DNA from: Nonomuraea fuscirosea
Lineage (GTDB): Bacteria > Actinomycetota > Actinomycetes > Streptosporangiales > Streptosporangiaceae
Length of the DNA stretch: 64,000 nucleotides
Direction of reading: 5' to 3'
NCBI RefSeq assembly: GCF_003001935.1
Contig: NZ_PVNG01000023.1
Location: 62,001-126,000, forward strand
Below the pieces are notes generated by a model that made no database searches, was not told the origin of the DNA, and saw only the letters and a list, made by a program, of their open reading frames with translations. Below are positions 41,140-48,895 of the stretch, piece after piece. The position numbers and the translations under genes are program-made. The first letter of the stretch is position 1. Each line of letters begins with the position of its first letter.

Positions 41140-41356
41140 AATTCTCCTTGAACGGCCTAGACGTGCAGGTCAGGAAGCTATCTCTCGATTATTACCATCG
41201 TGTGACGGTCATTTCGGACAACGGGGCGATCCGAGGGCGGGAGACGGAGAAGCCGGGAAAAGCGCTGGCGAGCCCTGTAGGTCCCTACGAGAGGGCGGCG
41301 TCAGGACCGTAGATCCCTCCAGCGGCCCAGGGGCTCGGGTAGCGTCGGGCCTTGAG

Positions 41357-42544
41357 ATGAGACTCGACGGAATCCCCCTTTGGGACGGTACCGAATACCG
41401 GGGCCCGGTCGATCTGGCCTGGGAGCCCGACCGGATCACGGACCTCAACCCGGCGGCGCAGCGCCACGGCGACCTGTGCGTGCTGCCCGGCCTGGTCGAC
41501 ACGCACGTCCACCTGGTCGGGTACGCCGGCGCCGGCGAGCCGCCCGACTTCGCGACCTGGCCGCTCACCACCACCCGCGACGAGCAGGTGCTGCACGGCG
41601 CCGCCCACGCCCAGCGGGCCATGCGGCACGGCGTGACGACGCTGCGCGACCTGGCCGGCGACGAGGCCCAGATCGCGCTGCGCCGGGCCTTCGACGCCGG
41701 GATCCTCGCGGGGCCGCGCATCCAGGTGCACGGCGTGGTGGGGATGACCGCCGGGCACAACGACCTGTTCGTGCCGCCCGCCGTACCGCTGCCGCTGCGC
41801 AAGCCGACCGCCGACGGGCCCGACGAGTGCCGCAAGCTCGTCCGCACCTGGGCCAGGGCCGGCATGGACGGCATCAAGCTCACCACCAGCGGCGGCGTCC
41901 TGTCGATCGGCGACAGGAACGTCTGGCGCAACTACACCCGCGACGAGATCAGGGCCGTCGTGGACGAGGCCCACGCCCTCGGCATGCGGGTCGCCTCCCA
42001 CGCCCACTCCGAGGACGGCATCCGGGTGGCCGCCGAGGAGGGCGTCGACTCCATCGAGCACGGCACGCTCATGAGCCGCGACCTGGCCGAGACGCTGGCC
42101 GCCCGGCGCACTCCCGTGGCTCCCACGCTGCTCATCAACGAGGCCATCGCCGAGGGCCGGGTGCCGGTCACCCGCGAGGCGATGGACAAGGCCGCCGAGC
42201 TGGTCGCCACCCGCGACGTGCTGCTGGCCCAGGCCGCGGCGCTGGGCGTGCGGTTCGTGCTCGGCACCGACGCCAACGGCCACCACGTGCGGTTCGGCGA
42301 CCAGCTCGCCGAGGTCGTCCACATGACGCGCGTCCTCGGCCTGGACGCCGAGTCGGCGCTGCGCGCGGCCACCTCCGACGCCGCCGACGCGATCGGCATG
42401 CCGGTGGGCCGCCTGGCGCCCGGCCTGGGCGCCGATCTGATTGTGCTGCGCGGCCGCCCCTGGGAGCGGATCGAGGACCTGGCCACGGAGAACATCGTGG
42501 CCGTGGTCTCACGTGGCCGGCTCGTCGCGGGCCGGCTGCCCTGA
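41357..42544 (+). CDS. Amidohydrolase (imidazolonepropionase/prolidase-like)
   Basis: A 395-residue metal-dependent amidohydrolase. Metal ligands are in LVDTHVHLVGY, the Lys site in GIKLTTSGGV, further His in VASHAHSED and SIEHGT, and Asp in LGTDANGHH. The C-terminal strand domain ends APGLGADLIVLRG. The group hydrolyses cyclic amides, imidazolones or dipeptides. ATG 41357 is the likely start; TAGCGT about 12 bases upstream suggests an almost leaderless mRNA. It is divergent from the ABC operon and overlaps the convergent PucR gene by 36 bases. Confidence 0.92.
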   Translation: MRLDGIPLWDGTEYRGPVDLAWEPDRITDLNPAAQRHGDLCVLPGLVDTHVHLVGYAGAGEPPDFATWPLTTTRDEQVLHGAAHAQRAMRHGVTTLRDLAGDEAQIALRRAFDAGILAGPRIQVHGVVGMTAGHNDLFVPPAVPLPLRKPTADGPDECRKLVRTWARAGMDGIKLTTSGGVLSIGDRNVWRNYTRDEIRAVVDEAHALGMRVASHAHSEDGIRVAAEEGVDSIEHGTLMSRDLAETLAARRTPVAPTLLINEAIAEGRVPVTREAMDKAAELVATRDVLLAQAAALGVRFVLGTDANGHHVRFGDQLAEVVHMTRVLGLDAESALRAATSDAADAIGMPVGRLAPGLGADLIVLRGRPWERIEDLATENIVAVVSRGRLVAGRLP

Positions 42545-43651
42545 GCGCAGCGCCAGATACAGGTCCGTACGGTCGCGCATCGACGTCATCCGCCGCCCGG
42601 TCAGCTCCTCGATCCGCTGCATCCGGTAGCGCAGGGTGTTGACGTGCACGTACAGCTCGTCGGCGGTGCGCTGCCAGGATCCGCACGTCTCCAGGAAGAT
42701 GTCCAGCGTGCGCAGCAGCTCGGAGCCGTGCCGGGCGTCGTAGTCCTCGACCGGCCCGAGCAGGTGGTCGCGGAAGGAACGGCGGGTGGCGGCGGGCAGC
42801 GAGGCCAGCAGCAGGTCGAAGCTGTCGATGTCGGCCAGGGACATGATCGACACGGGGCCCGGCCCGGTCCTGGCCGACTCCATGCCACGCCTGGCCGTCT
42901 CCAGCGCCTCGCCGAGCTGTGACACGCTGGCCGCCATCTCGCTGATCCCGGCGGCGATGCTCGTCCCCTGCCGCCCGGCGACCAGGCCGCGCAGCTCGTC
43001 GGCCAGGCTCTTGCGCGAGGCGCGGCCGTTGACCAGCACGACCGCCTCGTGCGGGGTGCCGCCCACGACCAGGTGCCGGCCCTTCCTGGCCAGGCCCTCG
43101 TGCAGCAGTTCGGGCAGGTCGAGGTCGGGGCCGCCGGTCAGGGTGACCGCCATGGCGGCGGTGGGCAGCCCGGGGTCGGCCCCGAGCAGCCTCAGGTGCG
43201 CCGACACCTCGCCCGGCGGGATCCGGCCGAGCACGTCGAGCAGCGTCTGCGCCCTGACCCGTTCGGCCCGGCGCTGCTCGGCGGCGAACCCTTCCGCGGT
43301 CACCACCTCGGTGATCGCGCCGAACGCCTGGTCGGGCGCGGCCAGGAGGAGCGGCAGCCGCCGGCGTTCGCACGCCTCGACCAGCTCGCCCGGCAGCTCA
43401 CCGAGCACGATCAGGCCGACGACCAGGCCCGCCGCGTCGCTGGCCCACAGCGCGTCGGCGAAGCGCTCGCAGTCGGACGGCTCGGCGTACCAGACGCCGC
43501 TGGTGAGCACGAGATCGCCGGAGCGCAGGTAGCGGCGGGGGTCGGGCAGGTCCGTCGGGTACGCCCTGCGGATCTCCCGGTCGAGCGGGCCGGCCTCGGT
43601 CACCAGCGTCAGCCGCAGGTCCTCGCGTGCGAGCAGATCCTCCAGCCTCAT
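42509..43651 (-). CDS. PucR-family transcriptional regulator
   Basis: A 380-residue regulator. The N-terminal PucR domain (MRLEDLLAREDLRLTLVTEAGPLDREIRRAYPTDLPDPRRYL, LVGLIVLGELPGELVEACERRRLPLLLA) is the ligand-sensing part named from the Bacillus purine-catabolism activator. A middle CdaR-like region and a C-terminal helix-turn-helix (TLDIFLETCGSWQRTADELYVHVNTLRYRMQRIEELTG) follow. It is divergent from the adenine deaminase with under 90 bases between them and probably controls that gene, and possibly the ABC/amidohydrolase genes, in response to a purine-derived ligand. Confidence 0.93.
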   Translation of the reverse strand: MRLEDLLAREDLRLTLVTEAGPLDREIRRAYPTDLPDPRRYLRSGDLVLTSGVWYAEPSDCERFADALWASDAAGLVVGLIVLGELPGELVEACERRRLPLLLAAPDQAFGAITEVVTAEGFAAEQRRAERVRAQTLLDVLGRIPPGEVSAHLRLLGADPGLPTAAMAVTLTGGPDLDLPELLHEGLARKGRHLVVGGTPHEAVVLVNGRASRKSLADELRGLVAGRQGTSIAAGISEMAASVSQLGEALETARRGMESARTGPGPVSIMSLADIDSFDLLLASLPAATRRSFRDHLLGPVEDYDARHGSELLRTLDIFLETCGSWQRTADELYVHVNTLRYRMQRIEELTGRRMTSMRDRTDLYLALRSGQPARDEPAT

Positions 43652-43739
43652 GAAATCTGATGTTATGCCAGCTCAAGGGGTGAGAGTTCAGAGGTTCGCA
43701 CGATACCTCGCACTACGTGGGTCCGGTTTACTCGTTGCC

Positions 43740-44666
43740 ATGCGTCCCAAAGCGGAACTCCACCTGCACATCGAGGGCACCCTTGAGCCCGAGCTCGTCG
43801 TCGAGCTGGCCCGGCGGAACCGGATCGACCTGCCGACCTACGACGTGGAGGCCATCCGCTCCCGCTACTCCTTCACCGACCTGCGCTCGTTCCTGGACGT
43901 GTACTACGAGCACCTCGCCGTCCTGCGCACCGAGCAGGACTTCTACGACCTGGCCGCCGCCTACCTGCGGCGGGCCGCCGGGCAGGGGGTGCGGCACGCG
44001 GAGATCTTCTTCGATCCGCAGGCGCATCTGAGCAGGGGTGTGACGCTGGAGACGGTGTTCGGCGGGCTGTCGGCGGCGATCAAGGACTCGGGGGCGTCGG
44101 CCGCGCTCATCCTGTGCTGCCTGCGCGACCGGGGCGCGGAGGAGGCCGAGCAGGTGCTGCGGGCGGCGCTGCCGTTCCGGGACCACTTCATCGGGGTGGG
44201 GCTGGACTCGGCGGAGGTGGGGTATCCGCCGTCGCTCTTCCGGCGGGTCTTCGACCTCGCGGCGGCGGAGGGGCTGCACCGGGTGGCGCACGCGGGCGAG
44301 GAGGGCGGTCCCGACTACGTGTGGGAGGCGCTGGACGTCCTGGGCGTGGAGCGGGTGGACCACGGCATCAGGGCGATGGAGGATCCGCAGCTCGTGGCCC
44401 GGCTGCGGGAGGAGCGCATCCCGCTGACCGTGTGCCCGCTGTCGAACGTACGGCTGCGGGCGGTGCCGTCCCTGCGTGACCACATCCTGCCCGCGATGCT
44501 GGACGAGGGCCTGGTCGTGACCGTCAACTCCGACGACCCGGCCTACTTCGGCGGCTACGTGGAGGACAACTACGCGGCGTTGCGGCGGGAGCTGGGGATG
44601 AGCGACGAGCAGCTCGACCGGATCGCCCGCAACTCCTTCGCCGCCTCGTTCGCGTACGAGGGCTGA
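43740..44666 (+). CDS. Adenine deaminase (Aah1/PA0148 type)
   Basis: A 308-residue member of the adenosine/adenine deaminase family. The N-terminal metal motif is KAELHLHIEGTLEPELV; the Glu after HI and the LEPEL segment match adenine-specific enzymes (yeast Aah1, Pseudomonas PA0148), whereas adenosine deaminases have HLDG. Other sites are HAGEEGG (catalytic Glu region), VDHGIRAM, CPLSNVRL and VNSDDPAYFGGY. It would convert adenine to hypoxanthine and ammonia. ATG 43740 begins the conserved region. A strong hairpin follows the stop. Confidence 0.9.
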   Translation: MRPKAELHLHIEGTLEPELVVELARRNRIDLPTYDVEAIRSRYSFTDLRSFLDVYYEHLAVLRTEQDFYDLAAAYLRRAAGQGVRHAEIFFDPQAHLSRGVTLETVFGGLSAAIKDSGASAALILCCLRDRGAEEAEQVLRAALPFRDHFIGVGLDSAEVGYPPSLFRRVFDLAAAEGLHRVAHAGEEGGPDYVWEALDVLGVERVDHGIRAMEDPQLVARLREERIPLTVCPLSNVRLRAVPSLRDHILPAMLDEGLVVTVNSDDPAYFGGYVEDNYAALRRELGMSDEQLDRIARNSFAASFAYEG

Positions 44667-44690
44667 GCCTTGGGCTTGACGACGCGCGAA

Positions 44691-44715
44691 GGGGCCCACC
44701 CGGCGGGTGGGCCCC
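44691..44715. terminator. Hairpin terminator after adenine deaminase
   Basis: A perfect 11-bp stem (ggggcccaccc and complement) with a 3-base loop lies between the convergent adenine deaminase and small secreted-protein genes. Confidence 0.85.
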
Positions 44716-44748
44716 TGGATAACGCTGCTCAGCTGCAGAGGAATGACG

Positions 44749-45009
44749 TTAGCTGATCGCGCACTTCGTGTCTTCGCTCTTGATGCCGAGGATCTGGCTC
44801 AGGATGTCGCCGGTCTGAAGGACGAGGACACCGCTCGTGCTGTTGTCGACTTCACCCTGGGCGAAGATGTTCTCGTCGCCGCAGAAGAAGAAGGTGCGCT
44901 GCGCGTCTTCGTTGGCCCGGGGCCACTCGGCCGTGGCAGCTACCGCGGAGCCGCCGAACATGACCATCCCGCCGACGAGACCGGCCAGGACGAGTCCTGA
45001 TTTATACAT
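44749..45009 (-). CDS. Small secreted protein with one Cys pair
   Basis: An 86-residue protein. A Sec signal peptide (MYKSGLVLAGLVGGMVMFGG, cleavage after AVA) leaves a mature chain of about 62 residues. It has two Cys (FFFCGDENIF and DTKCAIS) that could form one disulfide, and a hydrophobic TSGVLVLQTGDILSQILGI segment. It is not a chaplin (no GN repeat pattern). The function is unknown. GGGAG precedes the ATG at the right distance. Lower GC and a signal peptide suggest a lineage-specific surface protein. Confidence 0.8.
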   Translation of the reverse strand: MYKSGLVLAGLVGGMVMFGGSAVAATAEWPRANEDAQRTFFFCGDENIFAQGEVDNSTSGVLVLQTGDILSQILGIKSEDTKCAIS

Positions 45010-45334
45010 GTGATTCTCCCTGATACCTCTCGACTACTCTCCGTAGCTATCGGGAGAAGATCTGCCCTGCCCCCAAGTTCGACAAACACCGATAATTTCC
45101 GGCTTGACCAGGGAAAACCCGCCACATTACCGAACAGGTGAAGAAGAACACCCGGCTTGGCGCACGCCCGCGGGGGACTGAAGGACGGCCGCCCCTTCCA
45201 TGGGGCTTCCATGACCGGGTCGGGCGCCCTCTCACGACTTTGGAAGGGGAGTATCGTGGGCAGACTAGTCGTGACTCCGCGTAGCGGACGATCCTCGCCC
45301 GATGACCACAGAACGGCACCCGCCCGACCGCCGC
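45010..45334. other. Gene-free region upstream of the small secreted protein
   Basis: No gene is supported. The half nearest the small gene is relatively AT-rich and should hold its promoter on the minus strand. The rest (45150-45334) contains short G/C runs only. A plus-strand start at 45256 opens a short arginine- and proline-rich frame that I do not believe is coding. Confidence 0.5.
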
Positions 45335-46102
45335 CTACGGCAGGGTCAGGACGACGGGGCCGTTCTCGGTGATGGCCACGGTGTGCTCGACGTGCACGCT
45401 TCTGCTTCCGTCGGCCGAGCAGACCGACCAGCCGTCGTCCGCCATGTAGTACTCGTCGCCGCCGCCGGCCATCAGGCTGGGCTCGATCGCGATCACCAGC
45501 CCGGGGCGCAGCCGCAGCCCTCTGCCGGGTCTGGCCTCGTTGGGCACCCACGGCGACTCGTGCATGGACCGGCCGATGCCGTGGCCGCCGAAGTCGTTCT
45601 GCATGCCGTAGCCGGCGCCGCGCCCGACCGTGGACATGGCGTGCCCGATGTCGCCCATCCGGCCACCGGGCACGGCCGCCTCGATGCCCGCGGCGAGCGT
45701 CTCCTCGGCGACCCTGATCAGCTTGAGGTCCTCGGCGCGGGCGTGGCCGACCGTGAGGCTGACGGTGCCGTCGGCGTGCCAGCCGTCCACGATGGCTCCG
45801 CAGTCCACGCTGAGCAGGTCTCCGTCACGCAGCCGGTACGACGTCGGCAGCCCGTGCAGCATCGTGCCGTTCACACTGGTGCAGATGACGCCCGGGTACG
45901 GCGTGGCGCCGAACGAGGGGTGATATCCGAGGAACGACGCCCCGGCCTTGGCCTCCTCCAGCACGGTCCTGGCCACCTCGTCCAGCTGCCTGAGCGTGAC
46001 CCCGATGTCCGCCCGGTCGCGCACCGCGCTGTGCACGGCGGCCACCACCCGGCCCGCCTCGCGCATCGCGGCGATCTCGCCGGCCGACTTCAGTTCGATC
46101 AT
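45335..46102 (-). CDS. map: Type I methionine aminopeptidase
   Basis: A 255-residue metalloprotease that removes the initiator Met. The five metal ligands can be placed: Asp in LSVDCGAIVDGWHADGT (two), His in FGGHGIG, Glu in IAIEPSL and Glu in VEHTVAITENG. Length fits bacterial type I enzymes without an N-terminal extension. This is probably a second copy, because the housekeeping map is normally in the ribosomal-protein region; that is inference. A palindromic site, ATACCGGTAT, lies just upstream, suggesting specific regulation. Confidence 0.93.
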   Translation of the reverse strand: MIELKSAGEIAAMREAGRVVAAVHSAVRDRADIGVTLRQLDEVARTVLEEAKAGASFLGYHPSFGATPYPGVICTSVNGTMLHGLPTSYRLRDGDLLSVDCGAIVDGWHADGTVSLTVGHARAEDLKLIRVAEETLAAGIEAAVPGGRMGDIGHAMSTVGRGAGYGMQNDFGGHGIGRSMHESPWVPNEARPGRGLRLRPGLVIAIEPSLMAGGGDEYYMADDGWSVCSADGSRSVHVEHTVAITENGPVVLTLP

Positions 46103-46123
46103 GGCTCCTCCTGAGCGATAACT

Positions 46124-46133
46124 ATACCGGTAT
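46124..46133. promoter_or_regulatory. Palindrome in the map promoter region
   Basis: ATACCGGTAT lies about 20 bases upstream of the map start codon within an AT-rich island, with TTTTTATC beside it. It resembles an operator more than a core promoter. Confidence 0.45.
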
Positions 46134-46159
46134 TTTTATCACGCTCAGCGGAGTCGTCG

Positions 46160-46264
46160 TACGGATCAGCCAGGCCCTTCCTCCTAAGGGACCTCGTACG
46201 GTCTATCCAGGCTTTTCCTCCCAGGGGACCTCGTACGGTCAGTCCAGGCCCTTCCTCCCGGGCG
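46160..46264. repeat. 37-bp tandem repeat derived from a gene end
   Basis: Three copies with a period of exactly 37 bases start at 46160, 46197 and 46234. The third contains the last codons and stop of the siderophore-interacting protein gene, and the other two are degenerate copies of that end. The period is not a multiple of three. Confidence 0.85.
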
Positions 46265-46961
46265 TCCAGAACGGCTTCGTCCGCACGTCCCTGCGATGCC
46301 ATCCACGCTCGCCGACCAGGTGGGCGCGCACGGCCTGGATCGTGCGGGCCTCCCCCGCCAGATAGGCCACGCCGGGGGTGTCGGGCAGGTCCAGCTTCCT
46401 GACCGCGTCCACCAGCGCCTGCGACCCCGCCGCGGACGCGCCGCCGCGACACACCTCGACCAGATCGCCCGGCAGGCCGAGGTGGTCGCCCGGCCCCTCC
46501 GCCTCCACCGCCCCGTACGCCCGCGCCCCGGCGGGCAGCGCCCGCAACATCGGCCCGAACGCCACGGACGCCGTCTCCTCCCCCGCGAACAGGTGGTACG
46601 GGGCCTCCTCCCGCACCACGAAGCTCCCTTCCGGGCGGGTGAAGGCGATCTCCTGGCCGGGAGCGGCGTTCCTGATCCAGGTGACGCCCGGCGAGTCGCC
46701 GCCGTGGTCGTAGCCGACGAGGTCGAGGGCCTCCCACGAGGGATCGTGCCGCCAGACCGAGTACGTCCGCAGCACGCCACCCAGCGGGCCGCGGCCCTCG
46801 ATCAGCAGCCGGATGTGCTGGCCGGGGGTCCACCGCAGGTACGCCAGGGCCGGCCCGCCGATCCTGACCCACCGCATGCGCGCGGTGAGCTGCTCGACCT
46901 CGACCACCTCCCCCTTGACGAAGAACCGGTCGAGCAGCTTGCGGGGCACGCTCGGGCTCAT
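46239..46961 (-). CDS. Siderophore-interacting protein (FAD ferric reductase family)
   Basis: A 240-residue FAD-dependent reductase of the ViuB/SIP family. The flavin site is in LRWTPGQHIRLLIEG and LRTYSVWRHDPSWEALDLVGYDHGGDSPGVTWIRNAAPGQEI. The NAD(P)H-side segment is HLFAGEETASVAFGPML. These enzymes reduce Fe3+ from siderophores in the cytoplasm. The start is ATG 46961 after GAGGAACC, overlapping the PadR stop by four bases. The stop codon lies in a tandemly repeated 37-bp unit. Confidence 0.9.
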   Translation of the reverse strand: MSPSVPRKLLDRFFVKGEVVEVEQLTARMRWVRIGGPALAYLRWTPGQHIRLLIEGRGPLGGVLRTYSVWRHDPSWEALDLVGYDHGGDSPGVTWIRNAAPGQEIAFTRPEGSFVVREEAPYHLFAGEETASVAFGPMLRALPAGARAYGAVEAEGPGDHLGLPGDLVEVCRGGASAAGSQALVDAVRKLDLPDTPGVAYLAGEARTIQAVRAHLVGERGWHRRDVRTKPFWTPGRKGLD

Positions 46962-47488
46962 GATCGGTTCCTCCTGGGGTCGAGGTCTTCGATCTGGCGG
47001 CGGGCGTCCACGAAGATCTCCTGGATCCGCTCGACCACCCGCGGATCCCCGTGGGCGTGGGCGAGCGCCTTCACCGCCGCCTTGACCAGGCGCAGCGCGG
47101 GGCCGACGATCTCCGCCGCCTCCGGCTCGCGGAACATCCCCCACTCGCCCCGGCCCGCGGCCCGGCCCCACAGACGCTCGATCTCCTCGGCCCGCTCGGC
47201 GGCCACCCGCCCGCCCTCGTCGGTGACGTGGTAGACCTTGCGGCCGTCCTCGGACTCGGCGCGTACCAGGCCCTCGTCCTCCAGCAGTTGCAGGGTCGGA
47301 TAGATGGAGCCGGCGCTCGGCTCGTAGGTGCCGTTGAAACGGTCGGCGAGCCGGCCCATGAGCTGGTAGCCGTGGCCGGGCCCCTCGGCGACCAGGGCGA
47401 GGATGGCCAGCCGCAGCTCACCCGGCCCGAAGAACCGCCCCGTGGGGCCTAAGCCACCGGCGCCCTGATTACGACGTGCGTTCATCAT
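46958..47488 (-). CDS. PadR-family regulator paired with siderophore reductase
   Basis: A 176-residue PadR protein: GELRLAILALVAEGPGHGYQLMGRLADRFNGTYEPSAGSIYPTLQLLEDEGLVRAESEDG and VTDEGGRVAAERAEEIERLWGR. Its stop overlaps the start of the siderophore-interacting protein, so both are one operon. PadR/SIP pairs are known in proteobacteria and actinobacteria and are thought to control iron release. A 16-bp dyad lies upstream of its start. Confidence 0.92.
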   Translation of the reverse strand: MMNARRNQGAGGLGPTGRFFGPGELRLAILALVAEGPGHGYQLMGRLADRFNGTYEPSAGSIYPTLQLLEDEGLVRAESEDGRKVYHVTDEGGRVAAERAEEIERLWGRAAGRGEWGMFREPEAAEIVGPALRLVKAAVKALAHAHGDPRVVERIQEIFVDARRQIEDLDPRRNRS

Positions 47489-47499
47489 GAGTCGGATGC

Positions 47500-47515
47500 T
47501 ATATCGAACGATATA
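47500..47515. promoter_or_regulatory. Candidate operator of the PadR/SIP operon
   Basis: tatatcg and cgatata flank two central bases, a perfect inverted repeat 12 bases before the PadR start and strongly AT-rich. Confidence 0.65.
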
Positions 47516-47550
47516 TCGGAGTAAAGACGTACTATCTCGATGCCGGTCCC

Positions 47551-47913
47551 TCAGCGGCGCGGATCCGGACCCTCGGTGACCCCCCAGGCCTCCGCGAGCC
47601 GACCGTCGTCGATGCGGAAGATCTCGATCAGCACGGCACGGACGTCGCCGCCCTGAACGTCCATCCCCTCGACGGACGAGCGGACCGCCACCTTGTCACC
47701 GTCGATCAAAAGGTCCTCGGCCACGACCCGCATCTTCGGGAACTGGGCGACGACCTGCACCCAGGCCGCCCGCCCCGCCTCGAACCCGATGGCGCCGAGC
47801 GGATGGTTGCGGAAGTCGGGCGTGAACAGCTCGGCGGCCTGGTCGAACTGCCGCGTGTTGAAGCATTCCTGCATCCGCCGCACCAGAGCGCCGGCTTCCT
47901 CACGGCTGGTCAT
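47551..47913 (-). CDS. SnoaL-like (NTF2-fold) protein
   Basis: A 120-residue protein with the SnoaL/ester-cyclase pattern: RRMQECFNTRQFDQAAELFTPDFRNHPLGAIGFEAGRAAWVQVVAQFPKMRVVAEDLLIDGDKVAVR, then VLIEIFRIDDGRLAEAWGVTEGP. SnoaL proteins include polyketide cyclases and small hydrolases; with no biosynthetic genes nearby a specific role cannot be assigned. It is divergent from a TetR-like gene, which may regulate it. Confidence 0.88.
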   Translation of the reverse strand: MTSREEAGALVRRMQECFNTRQFDQAAELFTPDFRNHPLGAIGFEAGRAAWVQVVAQFPKMRVVAEDLLIDGDKVAVRSSVEGMDVQGGDVRAVLIEIFRIDDGRLAEAWGVTEGPDPRR

Positions 47914-48082
47914 CGAAGAGACCTCCTCGTCATCGGCAGACCAGCCTCCGAGCGAGGCCGGCCAGACAACCGGGGCGTCGCCCCGCTTATGGCAAGGAGC
48001 ATACGGGGCGCCGCCCCGGTTAAGCTAGTCCGGTGATACGTCCAACCACGGACACCCCCCGGCCGACCCACCGGCGGACCCC

Positions 48083-48778
48083 GTGAACAACCGTGAGTCG
48101 CACCCCGACGCGGGCAACGACCGGGAGCAGCGTGCGGACGCGCGCAACAACCGCGAGTTGCGAGCCGACGCGGGCCACAACCAGGAGTCGCGGGCCGAGA
48201 CGCGCAACGACCGGGAAATGCGGGCTGACGCGCGTCGCAATCGTGAGCAGGTGCTGCGGACCGCGCAGCGGCTGTTCGCCGCGCAAGGGCTCGGCATCTC
48301 GCTCGACGAGATCGCCCGCCGCGCGGGGGTCGGCCCCGGCACCGTTCACCGGCACTTCCCCAGCAAGCAGGCGCTCTACCTGGCCGTCGCGATCGATCAG
48401 ATCAGGCAGTTGGTCGCCGAAGGAGAGGCGCTCGCCGGCACCGGCGATCCGGGCGCGCTGTTCACGTTGCTGTCCCGGATGATGGCCTCGGGTGCGGAGA
48501 ACGCGGCGGTGAAGAGCGCGCTCACGGCCGCCGAGTTCGACCTGCGCGACGCCGCACCCGACGCCGCCGCCGACCTCACGCACCAGGTCGCGCGCCTGCT
48601 CGATCGTGCTCACAGCGCCGGCGTCGTACGTGCCGACGTGACCGTCGACGAGGTGATGGCGATCGTCGCCGGGGCCTTCGCCGCGATCCGGCACGCCGGC
48701 GCGGACACCAGCCGCGAACGCTCCGACCACCTCACCCGAATCATCCTCGACGGACTACGACCCCCGTCCCGGCGGTAA
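48083..48778 (+). CDS. TetR-family regulator with a repeated N-terminal extension
   Basis: A regulator of up to 231 residues. The TetR helix-turn-helix is NREQVLRTAQRLFAAQGLGISLDEIARRAGVGPGTVHRHFPSKQALY, with a ligand-binding C-terminal part. Before it lie about 50 residues made of five copies of a ten-residue unit of the type NDREMRADAR, with no counterpart in normal TetR proteins. GTG 48083 gives the long form. ATG 48218 would give a normal-length protein and is a serious alternative. It lies between the divergent SnoaL-like gene and the convergent oxidoreductase gene. Confidence 0.85.
   Translation: MNNRESHPDAGNDREQRADARNNRELRADAGHNQESRAETRNDREMRADARRNREQVLRTAQRLFAAQGLGISLDEIARRAGVGPGTVHRHFPSKQALYLAVAIDQIRQLVAEGEALAGTGDPGALFTLLSRMMASGAENAAVKSALTAAEFDLRDAAPDAAADLTHQVARLLDRAHSAGVVRADVTVDEVMAIVAGAFAAIRHAGADTSRERSDHLTRIILDGLRPPSRR
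48086..48235 (+). repeat. 30-bp tandem repeat at the 5' end of the TetR gene
   Basis: Five imperfect copies of a 30-base unit encode ten-residue repeats such as NDREQRADAR, NNRELRADAG and NDREMRADAR. The last copy runs into the first helix of the DNA-binding domain (RNREQ). Confidence 0.85.
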
Positions 48779-48895
48779 GAACCCCGAGCCCGGCTCCACC
48801 GCCCATCCGCGCACACCACCCAGCCGCCCAACCAGGCAGACCGCCCAGTCGCGCGCACCACCCAGCCGGGCACACCGCTCAGTGGCGCAGGACGC

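Noticed and set aside
41140..41356. Search for a TPP riboswitch ahead of the NMT1/THI5-type transporter
   Set aside because: No CTGAGA-type core or second TPP motif could be found on the minus strand, so a thiamine-precursor role is not supported.
45256..45372. Short plus-strand frame starting GTG in the gap before map
   Set aside because: It is rich in Arg, Ser and Pro, runs into the antisense of map, and has no homology-like pattern.
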